DNA of 64,000 nucleotides, taken from NCBI GenBank assembly GCA_029747015.1, contig JAKOGI010001262.1:62001-126000 (forward strand), written 5' to 3'. The notes below the pieces were generated by a model, which had not been told where the DNA came from, ran no database searches, and saw only the letters and a program-made list of their open reading frames with translations. Below, piece after piece: positions 31,612 to 45,499 of the stretch (its first letter is position 1; every line of letters starts with the position of its first letter). Made by a program: the position numbers and the translations under genes. The stretch comes from Carnegiea gigantea (Eukaryota; Streptophyta; Magnoliopsida; Caryophyllales; Cactaceae).

Positions 31612-34600
31612 TCCTAAAATGAGGTAAAGAAACAAAATAAATCTCAACTAGGCGATGAACACCATCTAATTGGCCTATTGGGCTTTTGGGTCTTTTAGGA
31701 TTTAGTGGGCATATTTGGGTTTAGATATATGGGTTAATAGAGGTTGGAACATTTTAGGTGTCTTGATTTCCAAAATCCAAGGTTCCCAAGTCTTATTATC
31801 AATTTGTCATCATCAAACATTTTATAAAAGAGAGGTAATTTTAAGTTTTCTACAGTTAGCCCCCACCTTGACCGATGCTGAGTAAGACAAAGATCAACAT
31901 AGATAGAATTTGTGTTACCTGTTTGGTGCTCTCTTCTACCTTTTGCAAATAGAATGGCTTTGAATTGACCTTTTGCTGGCCTATCGGACCCTTCGCCAGC
32001 CTAGCGTACCTTTTGTTGGTAGGCAGGTTCTGAATGGTTGACCCTTTGCTAGTCCAGCAAACCCCTTGCCGCTCTAGTGGCCCTTTGTTTAGTATAGCGG
32101 TTTTGAATTATTGACCTTTTACTAGTCAAGTAGACCTTCACTGGTCTCGCGGTTATGAATGGTTAATCTTTCCCGGGTCAATAGATTGTTCATCTGTCGA
32201 GGGGTTCTTTTCACTAGCCTAGTGGATCTTTCGACGATCTAGAGGACCTTAATGTTGGTGGTGTGAAAGCCTGAAGCCTTGTGGCTATATCCTTCTGAAC
32301 TTGGGTGCTTTTAAGCATGAAGACACGTAGCTAAATCTCTATAAACTTAGTGGCATTTTAGCCTGAAGACCTACACCCATATCCATGTGAAAATCATGTG
32401 GTCCAGGCTGAGCTGCAACTTGTTTCAACCATAACTTTGTCATCCAAGCTCCGTTTTAAGCAATTCTTTTTTTCCCTAAAAGATAAAGTGTTTATAATCT
32501 AATATAGCTAAGTTTGTAATTTTTGAATAAATCCAAAAGAGGACATAAGCGAAATAGCAAACAAGTAACATTTTTTGTGTAAATCCTAATATTTGACTTA
32601 TGTCTTTTTAGTTGCATATACAACATACATGTATGATATGTTATTAGAAACATAATCAATGAAGAATATCAATTTCTAATCTTAATGATTTTATACAACT
32701 TACAGTGAGGTTAAAAATCCACAATAAATCTAAACTAGATGCCAGACATCGTTTAATTAGGCCTGTTTATGCTTTTGGGTTCTTTTAGACTTTAGCAGGC
32801 ATCTATGGGTTTAAATGTGTAGGTTAAGGGATGTTAGCACATTTTAAGGCTACGAATGTTCAATATCTGGGGTCCCAAAGTCTTATTATTGGTTGGTCAT
32901 CATCGGGCATTTTATAAAAAGGGGCACTTTGTCGTTGTCTACAATTAGATCTATTTTGATTGCGTCTAAATAAGGTGAAGGTCAAAGTAGATAGCATTTG
33001 TAATTACATGTCTAGTGCTCTATATTGGCCTTTCGATATTTTAGCAATTCTAAATTTTCCCTTCATTGGTTAACTAGACCCTTCCCTAGTCTACTGGTTT
33101 TGAATGGTTTAACTTTCGTCGATCTACGAATTTTAAGTGGTTGAGCCCGTCACTGGTCTACCGATTTTGAATGGCTGAGCCTTCCCTATTCTAACAGACC
33201 TTTTGCTTATCTAGTGGACCTTTTGTGTGTCAAATGGTTTTGAATTATTGGCCTTTCACTGGTCTCGTAATTTTGAATGGTTGACCTTTTACTTGTTTAG
33301 CGGTCATGCATTGCTGACCTTTCATCTGTCTGGGAGATTATTTATCGGTTGAGAGGACTTGTTCGCTAATCTAGCGAACCTTTCGTCAATCTGGTGAGGA
33401 TTGATGTTGGTGAAGTGAGAGCTTGAAGACCTATAGCCAGATCCTTATGAGCTTAGTAGCGTCTAAGCCTGAGGACTTGCAGCTACCTCAATATGAACTT
33501 GGTGGTGTTTAAGCCTGATGACCCATAGCCGGATCCGTATGAACTAAATGATGTGAGATCCTATATACCTCTAGCCAGATCCCTATGAACTTGGTGGTAT
33601 GAGAGCTTAAAGGCCTATAGCCTATGTGAACTTGATAATGTGATCCTTGTGAACTAGGTGGTGTGATTGCCTAAAGACCTATGTCCAGATGCCAGTGAAT
33701 TTGATGGTATGGATCCTAAAGATACGTGGATAGCCCAATGCTGGGAACCTAGATGGGATACTTCTTCTAGTTACCCGGCCTGGTTCCTAGCCGTTTTCGA
33801 CCAAAATGCGGTCGGGTTTTTAGGGCATGACTGGGCTGTAGCATATTTCAGTCGGAACTTTGTTATCCGACCTCTGTTTTAAGTGATTCTTTCTTTTACT
33901 AAAATAGTATTGAGTCAAATATCTAATGTAAGGGACTGAATAATATTTGAATAAGTGCGGAAGACGGTATCAGCAAAATAGCAAATAGGTGTCATTTTCT
34001 ATGCAAGGCCCAAAGTTCGACTTATATCTTTTCTATTGCTTGTTGAAATTTGGTATATAATATGTCATAAAAAGCTTATTCAATGCAGAGTATCAACATC
34101 TAAACTAGATAAATTTATACACCTCGAATTGGGGTAAAAATACAAAATAAATCTCAACTAGAAGTTGAACACCATCTATTTCAGCCAGTTTGACCGAGCC
34201 TGAGTAAGACAAATGTCAAAGTAGATAGCATCTGTGCTTACCAACTTAGTGCTCTATTTTGATATTTCGGTTGTCTAGTAGTTTTAAGTTGATCTTTCGT
34301 CACCCTGGCAAGCCTTTCGCTGATCTAATGTAGCTTTTATCCATCTAGCAGTTTTGAATTATAGATATTTCACCAATCTAATGGAACCTGCATCGGTTTA
34401 GCGTTTCTAAATGGTTGAACTTTTGCCCGTCTAGCACACCATTCGTCATTTGAAAAGACCTTTTTCCAATCTAGTGGACCTTTCGCTGATCTCATAGATC
34501 CTGATGTTATGGAATGGAAGCTTGAAGCTTTGTAGCTAGATCTTTATGAACTTGGTGACTTCTAAGCTTTAAGAGTTGTAGCTATTTCACTGTAAACTTA

Positions 34601-37155
34601 GTGGCCTTTGAGCCCAAGGATCTACAGCCAGATCTTTGTGAGCTTGGTGGTGCAAGAGCCTAGAGATCTATAGGCAAATTCTTAACTTAGTGGCTTATTT
34701 TTTAATAAGTGTGGAAAATGATAGAAGTGAAATAGTAAACAGGTATCATTTTAAGTGCAAGCCCCACTATTGACTTATATCTTTCCCACTTCTTATTGAA
34801 CTTTGCTGTTCAATATGTCATTAGAAAGCTTATTCAATGAAAAATATCAATGTCTAAACTCAATGATTTTATATACCTTAGAGTGTTGTAAAAATACATA
34901 TTAAATCTTAACTGGACGCCTCACACCATCTACTTCGGCGTGTTTGTGCTTTGGGTTCTTTTAGCCTTTGCTGGGCATCTTTGTATTTGGATGTGTGGGT
35001 TAAGAGATGTTAGAACATTGTAAGGCCCTTCAATTACAATATTCGGGGTCCCCAAGTCTTACTATCGATTTTCCATCACCAGATAATTTATAAAAAGGAG
35101 GCACTTTTTAGTTGTCTACAGTTACCACCCATTTTGACTGAGCCTAAGTAAGGTGAAGGTCAAAGTAGATAGCATTTTTCGTTACAAGTTTAGGGCTCTT
35201 TGTTAACCTTTATCTAGTCTAGCAGTTCTAGATTTACCTTTCACTAGCTTATTTCTCGTGTCCAGCAGACCTATTCCCTACCTACCGCCTCTGAATGGTT
35301 GACCTTTTTCCAGTCTAGTGAACCTTTGGTGGTCTAGTGGACCTTTTGTGGGTCTAGCAGTTCTAAATTGTTGACCTTTCACCAGAACCGTCATGCCCTT
35401 CGCTTATCTAGCAGTTTTGAATGCTTGATGTTTCTATCGTCTAGCTATTCTGAATGGTTGAACTTTCACCAGTACAACAGATTATTCATCGGTGCAGAGG
35501 ACTTGTTTTGTAATTTGGCAAACCTTTTATTGGTCCTGTAGATCATGGCGTAGGTGGAGTGAGAGCTTGAAGACCTATAGCCAGGTCTTTGTAGACATGG
35601 TGGTGTTTGAGCCTGAAGACTTATAGCCTTCTACCTATGAACTTAGTGGCATTTAAGCCTAAAGAGTTATAGCCAGATCCTTATGAACATCACGGAGTGA
35701 GCCTAAAGATCTCTAGCACGAGCACTATAAACTTGGCTGCGTGAGAGCTTGAAGACTTGTAGCCAGATCCCTGTGAACTTGATGACGTGATCCCTGTGAT
35801 CTTAGGGCGTGAGAGCTTGAGGACTTGTACCCAGATCCTTGAATCTGATGGTGTGCAAGCTTAAAGACATGTAGCTAGCTTGACACTGGGAATTCAACTG
35901 GGATATGTCTGCCAGTTACCCGCCTAGTTCCTGGTCGGTAAAACCTGACTAGGTTTTTTGGGCAACGCTGGGCTCCAACATGTTTGCACCATAACTTCGT
36001 CATCCGACCATCTTTTTAAGTGATTCCTTTTTTTCCTAAAATATAATTGAGTCAAATATCTAATATAAGTGACATAACAGTTTTTGAATAAGTATGGAAG
36101 AAGGTACAACCTAAATGGCGAACATGTGTCATTTTTGGTGCAAGCCCTTATATTCATGTTATATCTTTTCCATTGCTTATTTAAATATGGTATATAATGT
36201 GTCATTAGAAATTTTATTCAATGAAGAACATGAATGTCTAAACTTCATAAATTAAGCACCTAGAATGGGGAAAAAATGCAGAACAAATCTCAAACATGAA
36301 ACCAAACACCGTCTATTTATGCCTGTCTGGGCTTTTAGGTTCTTTTAGCCTTTAGTGGGCATGTTTGGGCGTGGATGGGTGGGTTAATGGATGTTGGAAC
36401 ATTTTAAGGCTTTTCAATTTTAATATCTAGGTTCCATATGCATTATTGTCAATTCGTCATCATCGAGCATTTCCTAAAAACAAGGCACCTTTTAGTTGTC
36501 CATAATTAGCCCCTAGTTTGACCGAGCCTAACTAAGGTGAAGGCCAAAGTAGATAGCATTTGTGCTTACTTGTTTAGTGCTCTAGTTTGACCTTTTCATA
36601 ACCTAATGATTTTGAATTGACCTTTCGCCAGTGTAGCAGACATTTTGCCAATCAAAGCATTTCCGGATGGTTGATCTGTCGCTAGTCTATTGAACCTCTC
36701 ACTGGTCCAGTGGAGCTTTTATCGATCTAGTGGTTCTAAATTACTGTTCTTCTGCCGTTCTACCAGACCCTGCAGTAGTCTATCGGTTGTGATTAGCTAC
36801 CCTTTCGCTTGTCTACCAGATTGTTCATCGGTCGAGCAGAACTTTTCGCCAGTCTAGCGGACCTTTGATGGGTCTAAGGGAACTAGATGTTGTTGGCATG
36901 GATGTAGCCAGATCCTTGCAAGCTTGGTGGCTTATGAGCCTGAAGACCTATAGCTAGGTCCTTGTAAAATTAGTGGCATTTGAACCTGAAGGCCTGTAGC
37001 CAGATCCATGTGAACTCGATGGCATAGAACCTAAAGACATATAGCCAGATCCCCATGAAGTTAGTGGTCAGAGAGTTCAGAGCCCTATATTCAGATTCTT
37101 ATGAACTTGATAGCAGGAGAGCCTAAAGACTCATAGCCAGGTCTTTGTGAACTTG
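31612..37155 (-). repeat. Tandem array of the 1.38-kb unit, central segment (rest of copy 2 to part of copy 7)
   Basis: Copies are marked by variants of CAAAGTAGATAGCATTTG at about 31893, 32983, 34217, 35161 and 36545. Spacings are 1090, 1234, 944 and 1384 bp: one full-length unit and three shortened by internal deletion, chiefly in the minisatellite parts. Every copy retains the 46-bp GAGCCTGAAGACCTGTAGCCAGATCC-type repeats, the 21-27-bp TCTAGCAGACCTTT-type repeats and the polypurine/LTR-start-like junction. The last copy is cut at 37155 by the Athila-like element. Confidence 0.85.
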
Positions 37156-38432
37156 TGACACATTGCAAGCACACCGATGTTGTAGTTTAGATTAAATATC
37201 ATTCGCGTAGACAACAATTAATTCTATTGAGTTTTGCGCTTCTGAAATGGTAGCCAAATTAAGTGTTTAGTTGGGTTATTTTTCTAAAACTAATATATCG
37301 CTAGATGAATGCTAATTACCATTTTAAGACTTCTATCAATTAAGAACGTCGAAGGATTGTCTCACCTACAACAAATTAGGTCCAATAAACTGTGTATGTG
37401 CTTTATTCTAATTTGGATGAATCAAAGCATAAAAATAATGCATAATTCAATTCTTTCTTTTAAAATGAATTGAATTATTTAGACTAATCTAATATTTGTT
37501 CTTTCAAAGGTTGTTGAATTAGCCCATATTAAGGGATTATATTGTCTATTTTCCTCTAAACATGCAACATTCTCCCAAAAATTACTATGTTAAGCCTAAT
37601 CTTATCGATCCAATAGTGGATTTCATCTTTCAGTACTTCACCCAACTATTTAATGATTTACAAGCAAGTAAATTTAGCCGAAATTACTCACAGTATTCAT
37701 AGCACAAGATAGATTGAAACATACCAAATAGATAAAGGACAATATTGATAAAAATTAAGAATCTAATTCCAATGTTTGCTAATAAATCCCTAGACTAAAG
37801 GAACTACTCACACATGATTACTAAACTACCAAAAGAGTTTAAACTAAACATTAGACCAGCCTAGAGCAATTCATATGGAGTTCAAAGAGTAAAGAAAGAG
37901 AAGATTCTTAGCAACAATGGAGTTCTTTGATGATTCTTCAATCTTGAAGCCTCCAACTTGTAATTGCCTTCCTTTAAATCTTCTTGTTGCTCCAAAAATG
38001 ATAAAAACGCTAAGGTATTTTAGAGATTTTTGATATAGAAAAATTACGTCTTCTTTCCCTGCAATGGAGCGCGCCTAGTTATAGCAGCCACCAAGCATTC
38101 TGAGCCATAAAACCGAGGAAAACGAATAGTTGCAATAGTTATATGCCTGCTAAATACCGTGGCCTTCACCACACATAGTTCGTGGAGGCCTCTGTCTCAG
38201 TTATTTCCTATTCTTCTTTCTCTTCATGGGCATACTGTATGGTGACTCAAAAAATCATCCTTTAATGGTCAAGGATTGGTCAACGAGGCCTCAAAACCTG
38301 AAGAAATAATAAAGAACTATGGCTAAGCGTAAAGCAGAAATTTGAGGTATAAATTATAGCATAAAGCTCACAAGTTGCCTAAGAATGCAACAAAACAACC
38401 TAAAAAATGATATAAACTGTAAACACTTATCA
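37156..38432 (-). repeat. Athila-like Gypsy 3' LTR, 1277 bp
   Basis: On the minus strand it runs TGATAAGTGTTTACAG to GCAATGTGTCA, preceded by the polypurine tract AAGGATAGGGGAGTT. Its 37497-38432 part aligns along its whole length with 55553-56506, with scattered substitutions and small indels, confirming the LTR pair. Confidence 0.85.
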
Positions 38433-38447
38433 AACTCCCCTATCCTT

Positions 38448-39980
38448 AAACTGTTGCTTGTCCCTTAGCGACTATGAAATCGGAACTGTATTGAACAACC
38501 ATCTCAGGTAAACATCAGTAGCATCATTAATAGCCAAGTCGACAAAAGAGTTAGCCTAAAAGTGAGTTAAACTATTACGAGATAGGAAAATGAAATATAA
38601 GTAGAGTTTATCCCGTCAACTACCCAAATCAACTTAAGCACTCACGTTGGCACATGGAATAGGTAGAGCTAGAAGAACCAGTAGATCCTCAATTTAGTAA
38701 TGAAGCACTCATCACTCATTTGTTTTAAAGTATCACTTGGTTCTCTCAAATCTCATTTCAAAGAATTAAATCTTCCACAAGCTTGTTAAGACTCTCCAAT
38801 TCATCATTGCTAGAAGGTAAAACACACTAAGCAATCATGAGGACTTGAATAGAGTTGTAACAGGGCCATTGGTAAAGGTTTAGAGGGGAGCAAATATTTT
38901 AGGATTGTGGAGCAAAAAGGCAAAGACTAAGAGCAAAATTATCACCTCTAAATCTCTCACAAAATAAGCTCCTCAAACCTTAATATATCAAAGTCACAAA
39001 CAAATCCCCTTAGTTGATTCAAAATCGAGAGAACGTGTTGAAGTAATCCAAATGCCAAAATCTTTTATCTCACTTTTTTTTTTGGCTTTTCTCTTTTTTT
39101 TTCTTTTTTCATCTTTTTTTTTTTCATTTTTTTCCTCTCATTTCTAAGAGAATGATGATGGCACAGAACATTAAGTACTTTTAACACTTCTCAATCAACT
39201 CATAATAAACAACCCAATTACGACTAAGGAAAATCGTACATGGAACTATCAAATACCTTATTATATCCAAACAAATCACACCTCAATTAATCACCCACAA
39301 ACTACTCCCAATCAAGAAATGGAACTCTATAATCTTGGCTAAAGAAGGCAGGATATGTATTTTGCGAAGGGCTATATTAGAGGTTCACATTAAAAAAAAA
39401 ACAACGTCAAGGCTCAAAGGGGGTAGCAAGGGGTAAATAATGCTTAACAAGGGTGGCTATTTGGTCAATGTAGCTCATGACTTCAAATAACGCATCAATC
39501 ATATTGCCTAAATGTGCATGCTAAATGTGATCTTCAACAAGAGTCAAACTGAGTTCTAGAGATTTAGAATCTAGGAAGAGTCACGCATGGAAAGAAATAA
39601 GAGACTAAAATTAATGAATTAGTTTGTTCAAGCTCAAAGCCTTACGGGATACTACCAAAGTACAACTAGTTCATTGAATCTCACATGCCAAATATTCGTA
39701 CAAAGTGTCATTGGGCAATCAAGTCAGTTTCAACATGATGGTCAAATCAAGAAGCACACTTTTAAAAACTAACAATCAAACATTTTTATTCACAAGTGGG
39801 CATAACTAGAAGGTCAAATCTAAGCTAAAGAAAGGTACCTAGTCTAAAAACTTCATCATTGGAGGATTTTTACCTTTTTTTTCTCTTTTTTTTCCTTTTT
39901 TAATTTTTTGATTTTTTAGTGTGCATGCTAAACCTAATATGCAAAAACTAAAAACCTAATTGTTCCTCAAATAGAAAGAA
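38448..39980 (-). other. Athila-like 3' noncoding region, proximal part
   Basis: Noncoding, with long T-rich tracts at 39066-39140 and 39870-39915. It is collinear with 58497-60055 (both minus) and with 19059-20365 (plus). For example 39440-39550 (CTATTTGGTCAATG... CATGCTAAATGTGATCTTC) pairs with 59645-59730. The CACTA element splits this region at 39983. Confidence 0.7.
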
Positions 39981-39999
39981 ATCCACTACAAAAAAAGTG

Positions 40000-40420
40000 G
40001 TTTTTACCAACATGGATAGTTCTATTACAATAAGTACATTGGCTATTCGTAAAACCTTATACGAACAAATATTGGTCTGTTGCTAGACTGTTAGCAAAAA
40101 GAGGTGATGGTATTAGTTTTACCAACAGCTATTGTAATCTGCCGCAATTTCTCCTTAATACTAACAAAATGAATTTGTAAGTGAATGTCGCCATGTTACC
40201 AACAGAGGCATAATATGTTTGTGATGGCAAGTGTTGCCAACAAATGCTTCTGTTGGTACTAAATCAACTGGTAGCATAAATTATTCACCAATGTACTGTA
40301 TCTGTTGATAATTCTTTCTTTTTTCCGCCCTTTTAATCTTGTCCAACAAGAAGATCTGTTGGCACTATTATATACCGTCAAAAATGAATTTCCATCAAGC
40401 TGCAATATGTTGGTAATTCT
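40000..40420. repeat. CACTA subterminal repeats (TACCAACA / TGTTGGTA)
   Basis: At least eight direct or inverted variants of an 8-bp motif lie in the first 430 bp: TACCAACA near 40007, 40131 and 40198, GCCAACAA near 40236, TGTTGGTA near 40252, TGTTGGCA near 40358 and TGTTGGTA near 40409. Two more (TACCAACA near 50637, TGTTGGTG near 50667) lie near the other end. In En/Spm, subterminal motif clusters bind the TNPA-type protein; that role here is an inference. Confidence 0.6.
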
Positions 40421-40739
40421 GTTCCTTCCCACACCTCATGATCCGAAACATCTACTACCAATAATCCATCCATTCAAGTGGGAACTATTTTTTCTAACAA
40501 ATACATCTATACAAAATCAAACCTATAGGTACAATAGTTATCAACAATAGAAAAATCAACCCAAACAAAAGCACAATGTTATTTAAAAGTCTTTAAAAGT
40601 GTTATGCATTCACTAAAAGTTCATAATAAATAAGTACATAACTCTAACAATTGCTTCCATTAAAATTAAATTCCAAACTATAAGTGCAAACTCATAAACA
40701 TTACTTGGTCCACCTAAAAGATAAGTCAAGATAAAAGTT

Positions 40740-43700
40740 AATCACATAGGAGAATTCAAACTATGACTCATCATTTTGTTCTTGATCGTCAACTTCTTCG
40801 GCATTTTCTTCTTCAAATGCATGACCATTTTCATTGTCATCATCAATCTCCTCATCTTCCTCAAATAAAGAGAAACATCCCCGATATTCCCTATTAAACA
40901 AGCACAAATGCATAAATCTTAAGAAGAGGTAATAGAGAATACTTATAATCATCTAATGGCATTCTCACTTAATAACATGATGTCAATTTATCATAGAAAA
41001 GAGAACTAGAATGAGTTCATCATGACATCCAGCTCGTAGACAAGAAGGAATGATAAAAATACAATGCAAATGCTCTAGATCAACAAAAAAAAGTTACTTT
41101 TAGTATGCTGAGAAGATCGAGTTCATACAAAAACTACATTTTTGCGCCAACATAGCACATCATGACAAATGCGTTCCGAGAAACACTATATGAAGTGCAA
41201 AACTTAGTCACAACCTATAATCAAAGAACCTTGCTCTGATACCATCTGAGACCCCCAACTCTTAGGGTTAGAGGTATCATGATTTCTTAAATTCCTACTT
41301 AAATTATGGGATGAAACGGACAAAGTTTTGCCTTGAAAAACTAACCCACTTCGAGGCTTAAAGCCCTACATCATTCCTGCATCGAGTAGAAGTATAAAAG
41401 AACATAGAAATAAGCTCAATGGCTATATGCTGGGAGTCCACAACTCTACGGGCCACTCGCCGGAAACTATACCAAACATTAAACAATCACCAAATAGGCT
41501 TATTCTATAACAAGAAAGCAGATATGCACATGATGAAGATTGTTCCTTTAGCAATGGAAAAGATATAACTTAATAAGGTTACAACAATTTACATCAAGTG
41601 AACTGCATTATACTAGGCAGAAGATCTAAATCTAAGCATACCACATATAAGCTTTATATATGGGCACTCTGTCTAGCTCATCAAGAAATGTATGAAGCCA
41701 AAGAAAGTTCCCCAGCTTCAAAATATGTCCAGTGCATCAAGAACATCTATATCGCATGAATAAAATATATAGCACAAGTCATTGCCTATTAAAAGACAGC
41801 ATATCACAAATAAGACTTTCTGAGACAAAAACCATTACGCTGCCCACTAGCTTAAACAAATAATTAAGTACCATAGAAATCTCAGTAAGTAAAAAATAAC
41901 AAAATATCTTATATAGGAATTACCTGGTGCTTCAAAGCACTTTCACCAAATGGTGACATATCCAAGTTTATTCTCCAAACGTTCAACTTCTCTTGACTTT
42001 CTTGTTGCTCTTGCTTGATTTTCCTTCTTTTAGTTCGTTCTTCCTCTAAAGCGCAACTTTTAGAAGTAAAACGAGGAAACTTTGACCCCAATGCCAAAGG
42101 TCTTCGCATGACCATACTTGTCTTCTCCAACAACTTTTTTCGAAAATTTCATCTTGAGTAGTAGCATCATCACATGAATCTTCTTCAATATGAGATAACT
42201 CATTTTCAATGCTTCCTGTCATGTTACACATTAGTAAAAAGAAACAAGATGAATAAAAAAATTAAATAAAAATAAAAACACTCATACCTTTGCACTAGCT
42301 GAAGCATCATAAAGTTTTGTAGCTTTCTTCGGTGCATGGGTCTTACAACCATATTGTAAGTTTATATGTCTTGTTGCCTTTTTCCTAAAAAGTATGTAAA
42401 AATAATAAATGAGTTACTAAACTCAAAGTGAACCATAGTATAAATAGGATATATATAAACCTCTTCTTTTAGCACGTACACGTGCAAAAGTCTTTCCTTT
42501 CTCCCTCCATAGTGACACATTTGTTATTGCCCCCAATTTCAATTCCTCTTAGTTCTAGCCCAAATGAATAGTTGACAAATCACATTAGAATAGTTGCATT
42601 ATTTCAAAGAATTATAACTGTTTAATGTTCTTAAAGCATATAATTACCTTTCCCCTGGTCTGATTCCCAAAACTTACTAAGTTGGTCCATGTTTCAAGTG
42701 GTATGTGTTCTGTCTTTGCTAATTGCTTCATCATGACTTCTATCATCAAAATACCGCCCACTTGAACTCATATTTATGGCCTCTCCAACAAGCGTTGCAT
42801 TTATCCATTCCCATTCGTAAGGCTCCTTTCCTTCGAAAAGTGAATGAACGTTGCACAATGGATACAAGAAAAAAGAACCAATCAAGGCTTAAAAAACTTA
42901 AAATATATTTGTACTTTTGAAATCTACACACACATGCAGCGCTTTGTGTAAAAAATCAGATTTCAGAGGTTCGACTTGAAAGCGATGCAATATATATTCA
43001 GACATATATATCTCACCTCTGCCCAGGACTGAATCCTTTTTCTCTTGTTCAATTTTCCTCCAATCAATACAATTAAGTAGTAGTCTTCTAAGGTCTCGTG
43101 TAAGACACCCAATCATGGAAGACATTTGCCTTTGAGAATTACCTATATGTTGAAGTGGTTTATTCACACCAAACAAAACACAGAGTTCTTTAAACCCTAT
43201 CTTATTAGGTCCATGACCATTCTCTTTGCTGTTCCTTTTGCTTGTATGCGCTTCTCTACTTGTAATGTTTGTGACCACGTTAGTCGTGATTCACCTCCCA
43301 CATAATGATTGCTGCCACTTTCTCCATACTCACTTTTGAATGACCTCTCCTATGAGTCACAAAAGCAAAAGCAAGTGAGTGTTGTATATATGACAATTAT
43401 AGAAAATAAATGAAATATAATTACAAAAATGAATTTCACAATAGAGATAAAAGTAATATATGGACAACAATACATGACTTACTTCTAGGAACCTCTCCAT
43501 TGTCTTTGGGTTCTAAGCTTATGTCACCATTATTAACATGTCAAATCATCATGCTTTGAGAGCTGCATAGATGAATGGTATGACTTGGACTACGACATAA
43601 CTCTTGTAAAAGTGGGAAAAAAAGACATTAGAAAATTAGAAGTAAAAAAAGAACATGGTACAAGAGGAGCATTTTCCATCACATACGAATCCTGAAAGCA

Positions 43701-44000
43701 TTGTTCTTGGGTTCTCAAATTGTCGTCTTTCTCTAAAACTTCCCGCCAAGTATTTTCGACTAAGAGTATAGGAAGAAATAAACATATTAAAATTGCACTC
43801 TATTACTACTTCTATATAAACACTATTTCGGAAACCTTATAATGTAAGACTTACAATACTATTAAGCTAAGCCATTTCCTCATCACTTTGAGTAATTCTT
43901 ATGCTTTTGTACTCTCCTAGTTAGAAGGAATATTAAGGTAGGAAGAAAAGAGGGAAAATTTCTATATTTGAGAGTATGTGTTCAACTTTAATCTTTAATA
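40740..44000 (-). pseudogene. CACTA second gene, Transposase_24 / TNPA-like, exons with breaks
   Basis: An exon-like stretch at 42190-41925 contains VVGEDKYGHAKTFGIGVK, then REVERLENKLG in a shifted frame, resembling the C-terminal Transposase_24 block of plant En/Spm second proteins. 43278-42898 and 42885-42694 are further open stretches (FKELCVLFGVNKPLQHIGN; EGKEPYEWEWINATLV) with possible introns between. 40952-40761 ends in a strongly acidic tail (EEDEEIDDDNENGHAFEEENAEEVDD). The whole lies downstream of the transposase, as TNPA-type exons do. Exon borders are not resolved. Confidence 0.5.
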
Positions 44001-45499
44001 ATACAAAAACTAAAATTGTATTAAAAAAAAAAAAAAATTACTTATAGTAGTATGTGGCAAAGGATGTTTCTAGTGAGAAGCAGAGAACGTCGAACAAAAG
44101 TACCTCGAGATAAAGTAGGTGGTGAGGCTTCTTTTAACCTCCATGGCGCCTTACTTCTTCACTTAATAGCTGATTTTCCAGATGTCAACACGTGCTTCAT
44201 TAATATAAACATAGGTAACTTAAATATAAAGTTGTTATACTTTGAGATAACTATAAAACTATGATTAATTTAGGACCTACCACAAGTGATCTCTTATAAC
44301 CATCCGCTTCTTACCTGGTAATTTTCCGGTAGAAGACATAATCTAAAACAAAAAAATTCTAGCACTTCATATCAACATCAAACACTTAACAATAATGTAT
44401 AAATAGCCCACGAAGCAGTAGTTCTTAGAAAAACACAATAAGTTGGTGAAAAAAATAACACAGTCATTCTAAATACCAAAATGATCTAAAATGGTTAACC
44501 AATAAACAAATATCTCATCAAAATATTTAAGTACATATATAAATTATTCAGAATTAAAATCATATAATGTCTCTCATCTTTATCACTTTTTAGCACTATT
44601 ATTATTTGAGCTATCTTCACATCATTGTTCCTTTCAATGGCACAACAAAAGGTTCATTCAATGTAACTCCCACGGTATCTTCTCTACCATCAACGAATTC
44701 TTTACATTGATCAAGTTGAGTTGTCTGCTTGTGAAAACTTGCCACTTTTGGTATGACATATCTTTCAGTTCATAAAGATCTCTGGCTTAGTAGCAATGAC
44801 TACCATACAGTTTTTTCTCTTTGGACTCTGGCACATAAAAGACTTGGACTGCTTGAGATGCTAGGACAAAGGTTGCTTGTTTTCCAATGTGATTTAATGT
44901 TAACAAGAGTAAATCCAAACTCATCTTGTTTACACCTCTAATTGGATGCACCCATCACATTGAAATAAGATAACACTTCTTCCTCAAGGATAACTTAACT
45001 TGATTTCAGTCAAAATCCCATAATAAGCTATATCTCCTGCATCTGCGCAAGAAACACAAAGAACCCAGAATTTAGGTCTCGCTCCTCTTATCATTTTTTA
45101 TACGCCACATGTGCCCTTACAGGTAATCTAGTCATTCGTCTTTATCCATTCACTTGAAATGTATTAGATATTTCAAATCATCAGCCATGGAACAATCGGG
45201 CGGACGATGCCTATGAATCTGAGAATGAACAGATTTTGTCTATTACGATACATAAGCCCATGTAAAGTTTGCATATAAAATATCATATGTATATCAGATA
45301 CTTACATTTTGTTCAAACCATTTTAGAAATGTCTTTTTATGAATCTCACCAAGCTTTTCATTTGAAGTTTGACATTATACTAACAATCTCATAATGCTAT
45401 GTAAAACCATGAGAGCACTCTTAAATTATAGAATGAATTTAGGAATCTTATTATAACAAATCGAACAATAGATCATACTTACTTTGCATACCTTTGAAA

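Noticed and set aside
22981..37150. Array read as a series of solo LTRs from independent insertions
   Set aside because: Marker spacing is near constant (about 1.38 kb where undeleted) in a single orientation with no TSDs between copies, which fits tandem amplification better.
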